Under the pieces are notes generated by a model. It ran no database searches. It saw only the letters and a program-made list of their open reading frames with translations, and had not been told where the DNA came from. Shown one piece after another: positions 1-7,833 of a stretch of DNA of 45,229 bases. The stretch's first letter is position 1. Every line of letters starts with the position of its first letter. Both the position numbers and the translations under genes were made by a program. The DNA lies in contig WGNH01000039.1 of NCBI GenBank assembly GCA_016124665.1, positions 1 to 45,229 of the forward strand, written 5' to 3'. The DNA comes from Alphaproteobacteria bacterium. GTDB taxonomy: Bacteria; Pseudomonadota; Alphaproteobacteria; Caulobacterales; Maricaulaceae.

Positions 1-2
1 CA

Positions 3-494
3 GCGCATCTTATCAGCCAATTACCACGCGCCCCGCGCCGTACCATTCGCGTTGTTTTGTTTGGCGCAGAGGAGGTCGGACTGCTGGGGGCCTTTGCCTA
101 TGCGCAACAGAATGCCGATGAGATTGGAAATATCGTTCTGGCATCGGAGTCCGATTTCGGGGCCGGCCGTGTCTGGTCGCTGACGTCCGGCACCAGCGAG
201 GAAGGAACAGCTTTCCTTGATGAAGCCCAGCGGATCATTGCCCCGCTGGGGATAATTCGAGGTGACCGAGCCAATCGTGGAGGCGGACCCGATATCATTC
301 CGCTCGCCCTGCAGGGTGTGCCGGTCTTCCGCCTGACCCAGGACGGGACGGATTACTTTGATCTCCATCACACGCCGGATGACACCTTCGACAAGATCGA
401 CCCGGATGAGCTCGCCCAGAACGTCGCGGCATGGGCCGCCATCGTCTGGCTGGCTGCCGACTCAAATGTCGAATTCCGAACGCAGGATGAATAG
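3..494 (+). CDS. M28 family metallopeptidase, C-terminal part
   Basis: Partial gene running in from the left edge. The open frame reads from base 3 without a start, so only the C-terminal 163 residues or so are present. The stretch VVLFGAEEVGLLGA matches the M28 (aminopeptidase Y/Q, glutamate carboxypeptidase-like) block, in which the Glu-Glu pair supplies the catalytic base and a zinc ligand. A later HHTPDDTFDKID stretch matches the C-terminal zinc-ligand His region of the family. The enzyme is a di-zinc exopeptidase, usually secreted or periplasmic in Gram-negatives; the N-terminus that would show a signal peptide is missing. A strong terminator follows at 538, so it is probably the last gene of its transcript. 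The substrate cannot be told. Confidence 0.9.
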   Translation, partial: AHLISQLPRAPRRTIRVVLFGAEEVGLLGAFAYAQQNADEIGNIVLASESDFGAGRVWSLTSGTSEEGTAFLDEAQRIIAPLGIIRGDRANRGGGPDIIPLALQGVPVFRLTQDGTDYFDLHHTPDDTFDKIDPDELAQNVAAWAAIVWLAADSNVEFRTQDE

Positions 495-537
495 ACCTGC
501 CCCCTGATCGCCCGTATTGGGCTTAACCGACACTTAA

Positions 538-559
538 CCGCCCCAATCGGGGCGGTTTT
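538..559 (+). terminator. Rho-independent terminator after the M28 peptidase gene
   Basis: The arms CCGCCCC (538-544) and GGGGCGG (549-555) pair perfectly around the loop AATC and are followed by TTTTGTCTTTT. It sits 44 bases after the peptidase stop and 120 bases before wecB, so it separates the two transcription units. Confidence 0.85.
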
Positions 560-677
560 GTCTTTTCTGTCCCGGAATCGCCTTTTAGCGGCGGTTATTA
601 CTCCCTGATTCAAGGCGACTTTCCCGGTGCGAGGGATTTCCGGCGGGCTTGCCCGCCAATCGCACTGGGGGGCGATT

Positions 678-1802
678 ATGGGAATCGCGATTGTTGCAGG
701 AACTCGGCCCGAGATATTGAAGCTCGCGCCGGTTTTCCGGAGTTTGAAGGACGCAGCACTGGATCCGGTCTGGATCGCCACGGGACAACACGGCGATCTG
801 GCAGAACAGGCGCTGGACGCCGTCGATATCCGGCCGGATGTAACACTGAGCGGTGGATGGGATCCCTGCTCGCTGACAAATCTGTCTGCCGGCCTGCTGG
901 ATCAGCTGGGCAGCTGGGTTACCGACCATCAGCCAAGGGCTGTGATCGTCCAGGGTGATACCGCCAGCGCCTGGTCCGGCGCGCTCGCAGCGCATCTGAA
1001 CAAGGTGCCGGTGGGCCATGTCGAGGCGGGACTTCGAAGTGGCGACACCAATAACCCGTTTCCCGAAGAGAGCTTTCGGCGGCTGATTGCGCCGATTGCC
1101 GATTTTCATTTCGCACCGACGCGTCTGGCCGAGAAAAACCTGCGGCTGGACGGTGTGCGCCCCCGGCAAATCTGGGTCACCGGAAATACCATCATCGACA
1201 CCGTTCTCGATATGGCGGACCGCGTCCGCGCACCGGCGATCCTTGATCAGGTGAAACCGGGCGAGCGGATCATTCTGTTGACCGCACACCGTCGCGAAAG
1301 CTGGGGCGAGGGTATCGTTGGCATTTGCCGGGCCGCGCTGGAACTTGTTCATCGGCATCCGGACATCCGCATCATTTTTCCGGCCCACTCCAATCCGCGG
1401 GTCCGGGAAACAGTCGAGGACATGCTGGGCGCAACCGATCGCATTCATGTGATCGCGCCGCTCGCCTATCCCGAATTCATTGCGGTGCTGAAAGCCAGCC
1501 ATCTCGTCCTGTCAGATTCCGGCGGTGTTCAGGAAGAAGCCCCCAGCTTTGATGTGCCGGTGCTGGTCCTCCGCGAGACGACCGAACGCCAGGAGGCGAT
1601 CGACGCCGGCGTTGCCAAACTGGTGGGCACGGATCCGGCGGTCATAGTGCGCGAAGCTTCGCTTCTGCTCACCCGGCCATCCGCTCACGGCAGAATGGCA
1701 AGCCGCAAAAACCCGTTTGGCGACGGCAAGGCCAGTCAGCGCATCACCGATATTCTGGCGAGCAAGCTGCTCGCAGGCAAAGAATTGCGGCAGGCGAGCT
1801 GA
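678..1802 (+). CDS. wecB: UDP-N-acetylglucosamine 2-epimerase (non-hydrolysing)
   Basis: Interconverts UDP-GlcNAc and UDP-ManNAc in the cytoplasm. About 374 residues, the usual WecB length. Visible family motifs are GTRPE near residues 8-12, HVEAGLR near 114, the TAHRRE block near 202 and SDSGGVQEEAP near 280, the last three lining the nucleotide and active site. The ATG at 678 is chosen because it follows a purine-rich GGGGGGCG and begins directly with the first beta strand; an in-frame ATG at 627 would add an unlikely 17-residue extension. The stop overlaps the next start in TGATG, so it is translationally coupled to the nfrB-like gene. In E. coli the NfrB glycan depends on WecB encoded elsewhere; here the epimerase is in the operon, which points to UDP-ManNAc as the donor (inference). 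Confidence 0.93.
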   Translation: MGIAIVAGTRPEILKLAPVFRSLKDAALDPVWIATGQHGDLAEQALDAVDIRPDVTLSGGWDPCSLTNLSAGLLDQLGSWVTDHQPRAVIVQGDTASAWSGALAAHLNKVPVGHVEAGLRSGDTNNPFPEESFRRLIAPIADFHFAPTRLAEKNLRLDGVRPRQIWVTGNTIIDTVLDMADRVRAPAILDQVKPGERIILLTAHRRESWGEGIVGICRAALELVHRHPDIRIIFPAHSNPRVRETVEDMLGATDRIHVIAPLAYPEFIAVLKASHLVLSDSGGVQEEAPSFDVPVLVLRETTERQEAIDAGVAKLVGTDPAVIVREASLLLTRPSAHGRMASRKNPFGDGKASQRITDILASKLLAGKELRQAS

Positions 1803-4153
1803 TGGAAGGGATTGATCCCGCCATGGCGCAAATCGCCTCAGCCGATGCGGGCCTTGCGGCATGGGGTGAAACCGTGCTCGCCAGCCTACTTTCGGGCGAG
1901 GCTATCCGGATTTACTGGACGATATTGAGCGGGCTGACGGTTTATGCCGCCATCGCCATCTTTATCTCATCGGTCGATGATACATTTCTGGACCTCTATT
2001 ATTGGGTCTTGACGGCACAGCGGATTGCAACGCGGCCCTTCCGCTACGTGCCCTCCATGAAGCAGCTCCATGAAATGGAGCAGAAAAAACTCGCTGTCAT
2101 GGTGCCAGCCTGGCACGAAGCCGATGTCATTGGCCGCATGCTGGTCAATACGCTCAAGACGATGGATTACCGCAATTACGAGATTTTTGTCGGCGTCTAT
2201 CCCAACGATCAGGAAACCATCGACGAGGTCAATCGCATCGTCCGCCAGAATGACGGCATCAATATCGCTTTTGTCGGTCACAACGGCCCGACCTGTAAGG
2301 CGGACAATCTCAACTGGATGATAGCCGGGATCGTCAAGCGCGAAGAAGAGCTTGGTGAGCGCTTTGACGGCATTCTGATGCAGGACTCGGAAGACGTTAT
2401 TCACCCCATGTCTTTCAAGGTGATCAACGCCTATCTCGACCGCGCCGATATGCTGCAATTACCGGTCTTGTCCATGCCGCGTAAGTGGACGGCGCTGACG
2501 GCCTGTCACTATATGGATGAGTTTGCGGAATGGCATGGCAAGGATCTGATTGCCCGGTCCCATATGACCGACCTTGTCCCTTCAGCCGGTGTCGCCACGG
2601 CCTTCAGCCGGGATGCAATCGAACTCCTGCGCAAGGAGCGGCATAATCAGCCCTTCAATGTGGATTCGCTGACAGAGGATTATGATATCGGCCACCGCTT
2701 TTACGAAGCCGGTCTGAAATCTATGTTCGTACGTTACTGGGCCCGGATGCCCTATGCCACACGCAAGGCCTGGTTTGCCAATCGGGACGTCCACAAGCAC
2801 CGGCGCGAACTGGTGTGTACACGGGAGTTTTTCCCGGACGGTGTGAAAGTATCCGTACGCCAGAAATCCCGCTGGATGCTGGGCATATCCTATCTCGGCT
2901 GGAAGCAGTTGGGCTGGATCGGCCCGGCCTCGCACCGCTATTTCCTCTACCGTGACAGGAAAGCCATCTGGACGGCTCCGACGGGCATGTTGGCCTATGC
3001 GATCCTGTTGCAATGGGCGCTGTACTGGCTGATCTCGACAGTCTTTCCGCAAATAGGGGGGCTGCCGCCGCTGATCGATCCCGATAGCTGGATCTGGTCC
3101 ATCGTGCTGATCAATTTCGTCTTCCTGGTGAACCGCGTTGTCCACCGCCTCATTTTTACCGGCGCTGCCCACGGGCTGAAATACGCGATCCTCGCTCCCG
3201 TTCGAATGGTGTGGGGCAATTATATCGGATATCTTGCCTCCATGCGCGCGGTCCGCCGCTATCTGTGGCACGTCATCAGCGGCAACCGTATCACATGGGA
3301 CAAGACCGCCCATGCCTATCCGTCCATGGCGGAGCTGGGGCAGGGCGAAGGCGGCCGCCTGGGCGAAGCCTTGATCTATTGGGGCGCCATAGATGAGCGT
3401 GGTCTGCAACGCGCCCTTGCCCTGCAGGAGGACGAATACCGCCCGCTGGGCCTGCTCCTGCTTGATCTGGGTGAGATCAATGATGATCAGCTGGCGGATG
3501 CCGTTGCCGAACATAAAGGTCTGGAACGCATTTCGCTCGACCCGCTCGCGACAAAGCCGGAAGTCCTGAAGCATTTCCCGCATGATCTTGCCGCAAAGTA
3601 TGGCGTTTTCCCAATGACGCGGGATGGCCGCAGCTTCCAGATTGCGGCGGGTGAACCGCTCAGCGAAACCCAGCTGACCGACCTCAGGCATCGGTTGGGA
3701 CGCAGCTTGAAGGTCTGCATTGCGCCGTTAAGCGATATCAGCTTCGGCATCCGTTTCGGCTATCAGCCGGAAATTCTGGAGGCAGACCGCCGGGCCGCCC
3801 GTGTGCTCAATCGCCTGTCGATTCTGGATGAGGGGCAGGTGGCGGCCGTCTGGCGCAGCCTGCGCAAGGACTGGGTCCGGCTCGGTGATCATCTGGTCCG
3901 GCGCGGCGCACTTAGCCATATGCAATTGTTGACCGAACAAAAAGGTGTCGATGCGGCTGACGAGTACGCGCTCGGCACAGCGCTGATCCGGAAACGTATC
4001 ATCAAGAAAACCGATTTCGACGCGGCACTGGCCGCCCAACCCAAAGTTCCGCTAGGGTTTGTCCAGCGCGCGAGGGCGCTGGGTTATCTGACTGATGTGG
4101 AATGGACCGAAATCCAGGAGGCTCATGCCGACCTGGTTATGGAGGATGCCTGA
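1802..4153 (+). CDS. nfrB: NfrB-like inner-membrane glycosyltransferase with C-terminal MshEN domain
   Basis: 783 residues, close to E. coli NfrB (phage N4 adsorption protein B). A membrane segment lies near residues 36-60. The GT2 domain starts around residue 95 (MVPAWHEADVIG) and shows an acidic QDSED near 194, TEDYDIG near 290 and a QKSRW motif near 355, the signature set of a processive GT2 polymerase. Two further hydrophobic segments lie near 395-415 and 430-450. A C-terminal MshEN (GSPII_E N-terminal) domain begins near 519, with two 24-residue units of RLGxxL...G...L..AL..Q type separated by five residues, the known c-di-GMP-binding layout. A second, degraded pair of such units follows near 693-746. 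It starts in the TGATG overlap with wecB and ends in another with nfrA. Probable role: c-di-GMP-controlled synthesis of a ManNAc-type surface glycan (domains seen, product inferred). Confidence 0.9.
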   Translation: MEGIDPAMAQIASADAGLAAWGETVLASLLSGEAIRIYWTILSGLTVYAAIAIFISSVDDTFLDLYYWVLTAQRIATRPFRYVPSMKQLHEMEQKKLAVMVPAWHEADVIGRMLVNTLKTMDYRNYEIFVGVYPNDQETIDEVNRIVRQNDGINIAFVGHNGPTCKADNLNWMIAGIVKREEELGERFDGILMQDSEDVIHPMSFKVINAYLDRADMLQLPVLSMPRKWTALTACHYMDEFAEWHGKDLIARSHMTDLVPSAGVATAFSRDAIELLRKERHNQPFNVDSLTEDYDIGHRFYEAGLKSMFVRYWARMPYATRKAWFANRDVHKHRRELVCTREFFPDGVKVSVRQKSRWMLGISYLGWKQLGWIGPASHRYFLYRDRKAIWTAPTGMLAYAILLQWALYWLISTVFPQIGGLPPLIDPDSWIWSIVLINFVFLVNRVVHRLIFTGAAHGLKYAILAPVRMVWGNYIGYLASMRAVRRYLWHVISGNRITWDKTAHAYPSMAELGQGEGGRLGEALIYWGAIDERGLQRALALQEDEYRPLGLLLLDLGEINDDQLADAVAEHKGLERISLDPLATKPEVLKHFPHDLAAKYGVFPMTRDGRSFQIAAGEPLSETQLTDLRHRLGRSLKVCIAPLSDISFGIRFGYQPEILEADRRAARVLNRLSILDEGQVAAVWRSLRKDWVRLGDHLVRRGALSHMQLLTEQKGVDAADEYALGTALIRKRIIKKTDFDAALAAQPKVPLGFVQRARALGYLTDVEWTEIQEAHADLVMEDA

Positions 4154-5901
4154 TGTCCCGTTATTATAATCGCGGCTGGATCACCCCGGCGAAAGACAAT
4201 TTGCGGCCCCGGCTCTTGCTGGCGTCCACCGCTTCGCTGACGGCATTGAGTTTTGCGGTCTCGGCGGGCGCGGATGAAGATCCGCGGACACTTGATCAAC
4301 GCCGTGCAGATGCACAGGCGCTTCTCGTCCAGGCGGGATGTGAGACTGCGCAGCCAACGCTTAATACGGTTGCAGCATCAGCGCAGCATGCGCTCGACCA
4401 CATCGCGGCCGCCGAATGTGCCGTGGAAACAGGCGCTGCGGCGCAAGCCTCCGAAGCCTTCTGGCAGGCTGTCATTTTCCGGCATCAACTGGATGAAGCG
4501 CAGCGCATCTATGTCTTCCGGAGCCTTGGCTACCAGGCGGAAGCGGCTGGCGAATTTACCCGCTCGGCAATCGGCTGGAGCGAGGCTGCCAGTATTACAA
4601 ATGACCCATTCGACGAATTGATGGCGGCGCGGGCAGCGCGTCTCGATGAGCGGCCGCAATCCGGCGCGGCACGCCTGCAACAAATTGATATAACAGGACT
4701 TTCGGGGCCTGATCTGGCGCTCTACTATGAAGAGCGGGCTTTGGTCATGGCTGATACACAACCGGATGTGGCGGCCATGTATCTTGCCCGCGCCATTGAA
4801 ATCGAGGACCTCCCCTATCGCCGTTTCCAGCGGGGTCTGTTCCTTCAACAGGCAGGTCAGGAGCGCGCCGCGCTCGCCGAATTCAGCCGGGCGCTGGAAG
4901 GTGATCCACGCAATATCGACATTCTCCTTTCGACTGCCTACGCCGCTCATCGTGTGGACGACCCGGACCTGGCCGCCAACCTGTTCCAGCGCGTATTGAT
5001 CATTGATCCGGAGCGCAGCGCTGTTCGCGAGGACCTGGGCTATGCCCTGATGCAGGCGGACCGTGAGGAAGAGGCCGCCGCCGCTTTCCGCGCGGCCATT
5101 CTTGATCCAACAGTGCGCGTGAACGAGACCGCTCAGGAGCGCTATCAACGCATTTACCGTCTACGCCGGCAGGTCGAACAGCTTGAGCGCACGACCTATG
5201 GCTTTGCCTTTGCCTCTTACCGGGATGGCTCGGCACCTGTAGCCATCAATCTGCCCGAAACGGGCCCGAACGAGACGCAATTTGGTGGCGAGTTTGGCTG
5301 GCGGCCGGACGCCTTCAACACTCAGAATACGGGTCTGACGCTGTTCGGACGCGGTTACGTCTCGGCGGACCCCGGCACCATAACGTTGAATGATGAAACG
5401 CTCCAGATGGGTGTCGGTGCCCGCTGGAAGCCCCTGCCCGGGCATGATTTCTATCTGGCGGGCGAGCGCATGATTGCTGGCGGTGATCAGGCTCGGGATG
5501 CTTGGTTACTTCGTGCCAGTTATGGATGGGCGGACGGACTCGACTGGAATCCCAACGAGGCGGACTGGAATTACACAACGGTCTTCGCCGATCTGGCCTA
5601 TATTCCGGACAATCCGGAATTCCTGTCCGCTTATGCTTCCGTCCGTCAGGGACGGCGCTTCCGGACGGGCGAACGCTGGACCTTCACGCCCTATGTAACC
5701 GGCGTGGCGCAATGGTCAGACGACACCTTCCAGACGCGCGAGCGGCTTGAAGTGGGGCCGGGCGTGGTGTTCTCGCACTGGTTTGACGAAAGCGAAGCTT
5801 CGGCTCCGGCGCAGCGTCTGGATCTGGAGATGGAATATCGCTTCGGCGTCGGCGACACAGATGATCAGGCGTTTATCGCCCGTGCTGTCTGGCACTTCTG
5901 A
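4153..5901 (+). CDS. nfrA: NfrA-like outer-membrane TPR/beta-barrel protein
   Basis: 582 residues from the ATG at 4153, which overlaps the nfrB stop as TGATG; an upstream in-frame ATG at 4102 lies inside nfrB and is rejected. The N-terminus has a basic stretch, then a hydrophobic segment ending ...AVSAGADE, consistent with a signal peptide. The middle part holds tetratricopeptide-like helices, for example near residues 215-320 with ALAEFSRALEGDP and LANLFQRVLIIDPE-type repeats. The last 230 or so residues alternate like beta strands and end in ...ARAVWHF, a C-terminal Phe typical of outer-membrane barrels, and correspond to the NfrA C-terminal domain. It is much shorter than E. coli NfrA (about 990 residues), mainly in the TPR part. 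Likely exports or displays the glycan made by NfrB at the cell surface and could serve as a phage receptor. Confidence 0.82.
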   Translation: MSRYYNRGWITPAKDNLRPRLLLASTASLTALSFAVSAGADEDPRTLDQRRADAQALLVQAGCETAQPTLNTVAASAQHALDHIAAAECAVETGAAAQASEAFWQAVIFRHQLDEAQRIYVFRSLGYQAEAAGEFTRSAIGWSEAASITNDPFDELMAARAARLDERPQSGAARLQQIDITGLSGPDLALYYEERALVMADTQPDVAAMYLARAIEIEDLPYRRFQRGLFLQQAGQERAALAEFSRALEGDPRNIDILLSTAYAAHRVDDPDLAANLFQRVLIIDPERSAVREDLGYALMQADREEEAAAAFRAAILDPTVRVNETAQERYQRIYRLRRQVEQLERTTYGFAFASYRDGSAPVAINLPETGPNETQFGGEFGWRPDAFNTQNTGLTLFGRGYVSADPGTITLNDETLQMGVGARWKPLPGHDFYLAGERMIAGGDQARDAWLLRASYGWADGLDWNPNEADWNYTTVFADLAYIPDNPEFLSAYASVRQGRRFRTGERWTFTPYVTGVAQWSDDTFQTRERLEVGPGVVFSHWFDESEASAPAQRLDLEMEYRFGVGDTDDQAFIARAVWHF

Positions 5902-5914
5902 CAGGTCCGCTGCT

Positions 5915-6718
5915 TCAGGAAAGGGTGTCAGCGGGCAGGACCTGCCAGCTCATGGCGACCCCAAGCTGACTGAAGGCCTGTGTCCAGTAGGTTCTGAGGG
6001 CACCATTCTGTTCTGATTCCCAGCCAGGCCGTTCGATCAGATGGATTTCCAGTACAACACCAGCCAGCGCCATGCCGTATTCTTCGCGGATGGCTTGAAC
6101 TGTATCGGCAACCGGCGGCAGACGGTCAAACACCGCGCCGCGAGACCGGCCATAGACCGAGAAAATCGCTGAATTCTGGAGCATGTCTGAAACGAGGATA
6201 ATCCGCCGTCCGGGTACGGTTTGTGCCATGGACCGCTCCTGCGCAAGCTCGGCCAGCGCTTCCAGTATAGGACTTTGCGGTGCATCCTTGGGCACTACAA
6301 GGTCTTCGAGTGCCTGCTGAAGCGGAGCATCAAACAGGGATTCATAGCGGGCCTGGATGCGGTCCGGATTACGGTAGAGTGGATTGACCTGATCGCCGCT
6401 GCCTGGATTGCACAGCGAGAAGTTGGTATCGTCCAGCCGGCCGCTCTCGTCGAGTTCGAACAGGGACAGGCGTTCACCCACGGCCAGCGTATCGCGCTGG
6501 GTCAGGATAATGCGCTCGATGGCGGCCGCTTGCTGCTGTGAATAGAGGTCTGTCTTGTCGATAATGACAACGCGGTGAGGCGGAACAATGCCCGTGATGC
6601 AGAGCGTTTCAGCATCGTATTCCGCTGGCCGCAGCGTCAGCGCAAAATAGCTGACCGCTGCCACCACGCCGGCCACGATTAACAGGTTGAATATGCCAAG
6701 CAGATCGCGTCCGGACAT
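5915..6718 (-). CDS. Membrane-anchored VWA-like protein of unknown function
   Basis: 267 residues, not recognised as a named family. An N-terminal membrane anchor (about residues 9-28) is followed by a soluble domain with strand-like VVIIDKTD (near residue 50), where Asp and Thr sit as in a partial MIDAS site, and later RRIILVSDML, resembling the second metal-binding strand of von Willebrand A folds. The canonical DxSxS is not intact, so metal binding is uncertain. ATG at 6718 is taken; a GTG three bases upstream is possible. It lies 20 bases downstream of the partner membrane-protein gene on the same strand, with a GGGGGT stretch before the start, so the two form an operon. It converges on nfrA with only 13 bases between stops. 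The topology suggests the VWA-like domain faces the periplasm, but this is a guess. Confidence 0.75.
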   Translation of the reverse strand: MSGRDLLGIFNLLIVAGVVAAVSYFALTLRPAEYDAETLCITGIVPPHRVVIIDKTDLYSQQQAAAIERIILTQRDTLAVGERLSLFELDESGRLDDTNFSLCNPGSGDQVNPLYRNPDRIQARYESLFDAPLQQALEDLVVPKDAPQSPILEALAELAQERSMAQTVPGRRIILVSDMLQNSAIFSVYGRSRGAVFDRLPPVADTVQAIREEYGMALAGVVLEIHLIERPGWESEQNGALRTYWTQAFSQLGVAMSWQVLPADTLS

Positions 6719-6738
6719 CACTTACCCCCAAGGCGGGA

Positions 6739-7668
6739 TCAGCGCGGGCGCGCTGATCCGAAATCTTCTGCCATATCCATCAGCAGAATTTGAGCTTCGG
6801 CAATTTGCTCTTCCGGCGAATTGCGACCGCCCGCAGCTTTCTTGACCACGCGGTTGAGTTCACGGGCCGAACGCTCGGCGCGGCGTTGCACCACACCAAA
6901 ACCCGGGATCGCATCATCAAACGTGCGGCCTTTATAGGCAGCGATGATGCCAAAGGTCAGGCCCAGTGTCAGCAAAAGATAGGCTTCGAGGGTCTGGAAA
7001 GAGAATGGAGCCGCGATGAGATGCTGGATCGGAGCGATCAGTTCTCCCGTCACATTGGCACCACCCAGTGCTAGCGATGCGGCATGTATTTCAAGCAGGT
7101 CACGGTAATGCGCCGCTGCCAGATTGAGCACGACGATGAAGGCGATGCCGATCGGCAGCCCGACAAGCGCTGCTGCAAAGGACCAGCGTTTTTGCGGATT
7201 GGTCAGGTGACGCAAGCACAGATATCCGATCACGAAAAAGGCCGTGATGACATTCACGAAAGAAACCGTGATGGCTTGCAACCAGCCACCCAGGAGGCCG
7301 AGATCGGAACTGCCGGAGAAGAAATAGGCATTCGCAAGACCCTCAAACAGGACCAGCGCCGCCAGAACAGAGAAAGTTAGGATATGAGAATCCGGGTAGA
7401 TCGCAGACCGCTCGATCGGCTTTCCGGGATTGCCGCTCTTTTCCTTGCCGATGGGATCATCAAAGGCCCAGCCGGATGTACGGCGGAAAGCGCGCAGGTT
7501 CTCGAAATCCCGGCGTGCCCGGGACAATGCAAACTGAAGATCAAAATCCTGAATGTGTGCACCATTGGAAAAATGATCACTCGCAAGAGCGCGCGACCTG
7601 TGATCGCGTTCATTCTCCGGCTTGTAGAATTGCCGTGTCGCAGTTTCGTTCAAATCGTTCAAAGCCAT
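6739..7668 (-). CDS. Polytopic membrane protein, partner of the VWA-like protein
   Basis: About 309 residues and not recognised. A charged soluble N-terminus of some 90 residues is followed by about four hydrophobic segments (beginning near TFSVLAALVLFEG, then ITVSFVNVITAFFVIGYLC, AALVGLPIGIAFIVVLNL and AYLLLTLGLTFGIIAA) and a charged C-terminal tail of about 60 residues. The ATG at 7668 is preferred over a TTG four codons upstream because CTTGGGGGAGAA stands directly before it. It is the first gene of a two-gene minus-strand operon and is divergent from the amidase gene at 7834, sharing a 165-base promoter region. No catalytic motif is visible. A transport, envelope or defence role would all be guesses. 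Confidence 0.75.
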   Translation of the reverse strand: MALNDLNETATRQFYKPENERDHRSRALASDHFSNGAHIQDFDLQFALSRARRDFENLRAFRRTSGWAFDDPIGKEKSGNPGKPIERSAIYPDSHILTFSVLAALVLFEGLANAYFFSGSSDLGLLGGWLQAITVSFVNVITAFFVIGYLCLRHLTNPQKRWSFAAALVGLPIGIAFIVVLNLAAAHYRDLLEIHAASLALGGANVTGELIAPIQHLIAAPFSFQTLEAYLLLTLGLTFGIIAAYKGRTFDDAIPGFGVVQRRAERSARELNRVVKKAAGGRNSPEEQIAEAQILLMDMAEDFGSARPR

Positions 7669-7833
7669 TTTCTCCCCCAAGAATTATTTTAGACAGCCCA
7701 CGCCGGGAGTGACGCAATGAGTTCGTTAACCATGAAATGTGGCAGATTACGGCGGCAATGCGGGCTGAATTTGGGTGATTTGATGGGAAACCGGATCAAA
7801 CTGTTTATGTTGCGTTCATAAAGGGAGGTCGGA

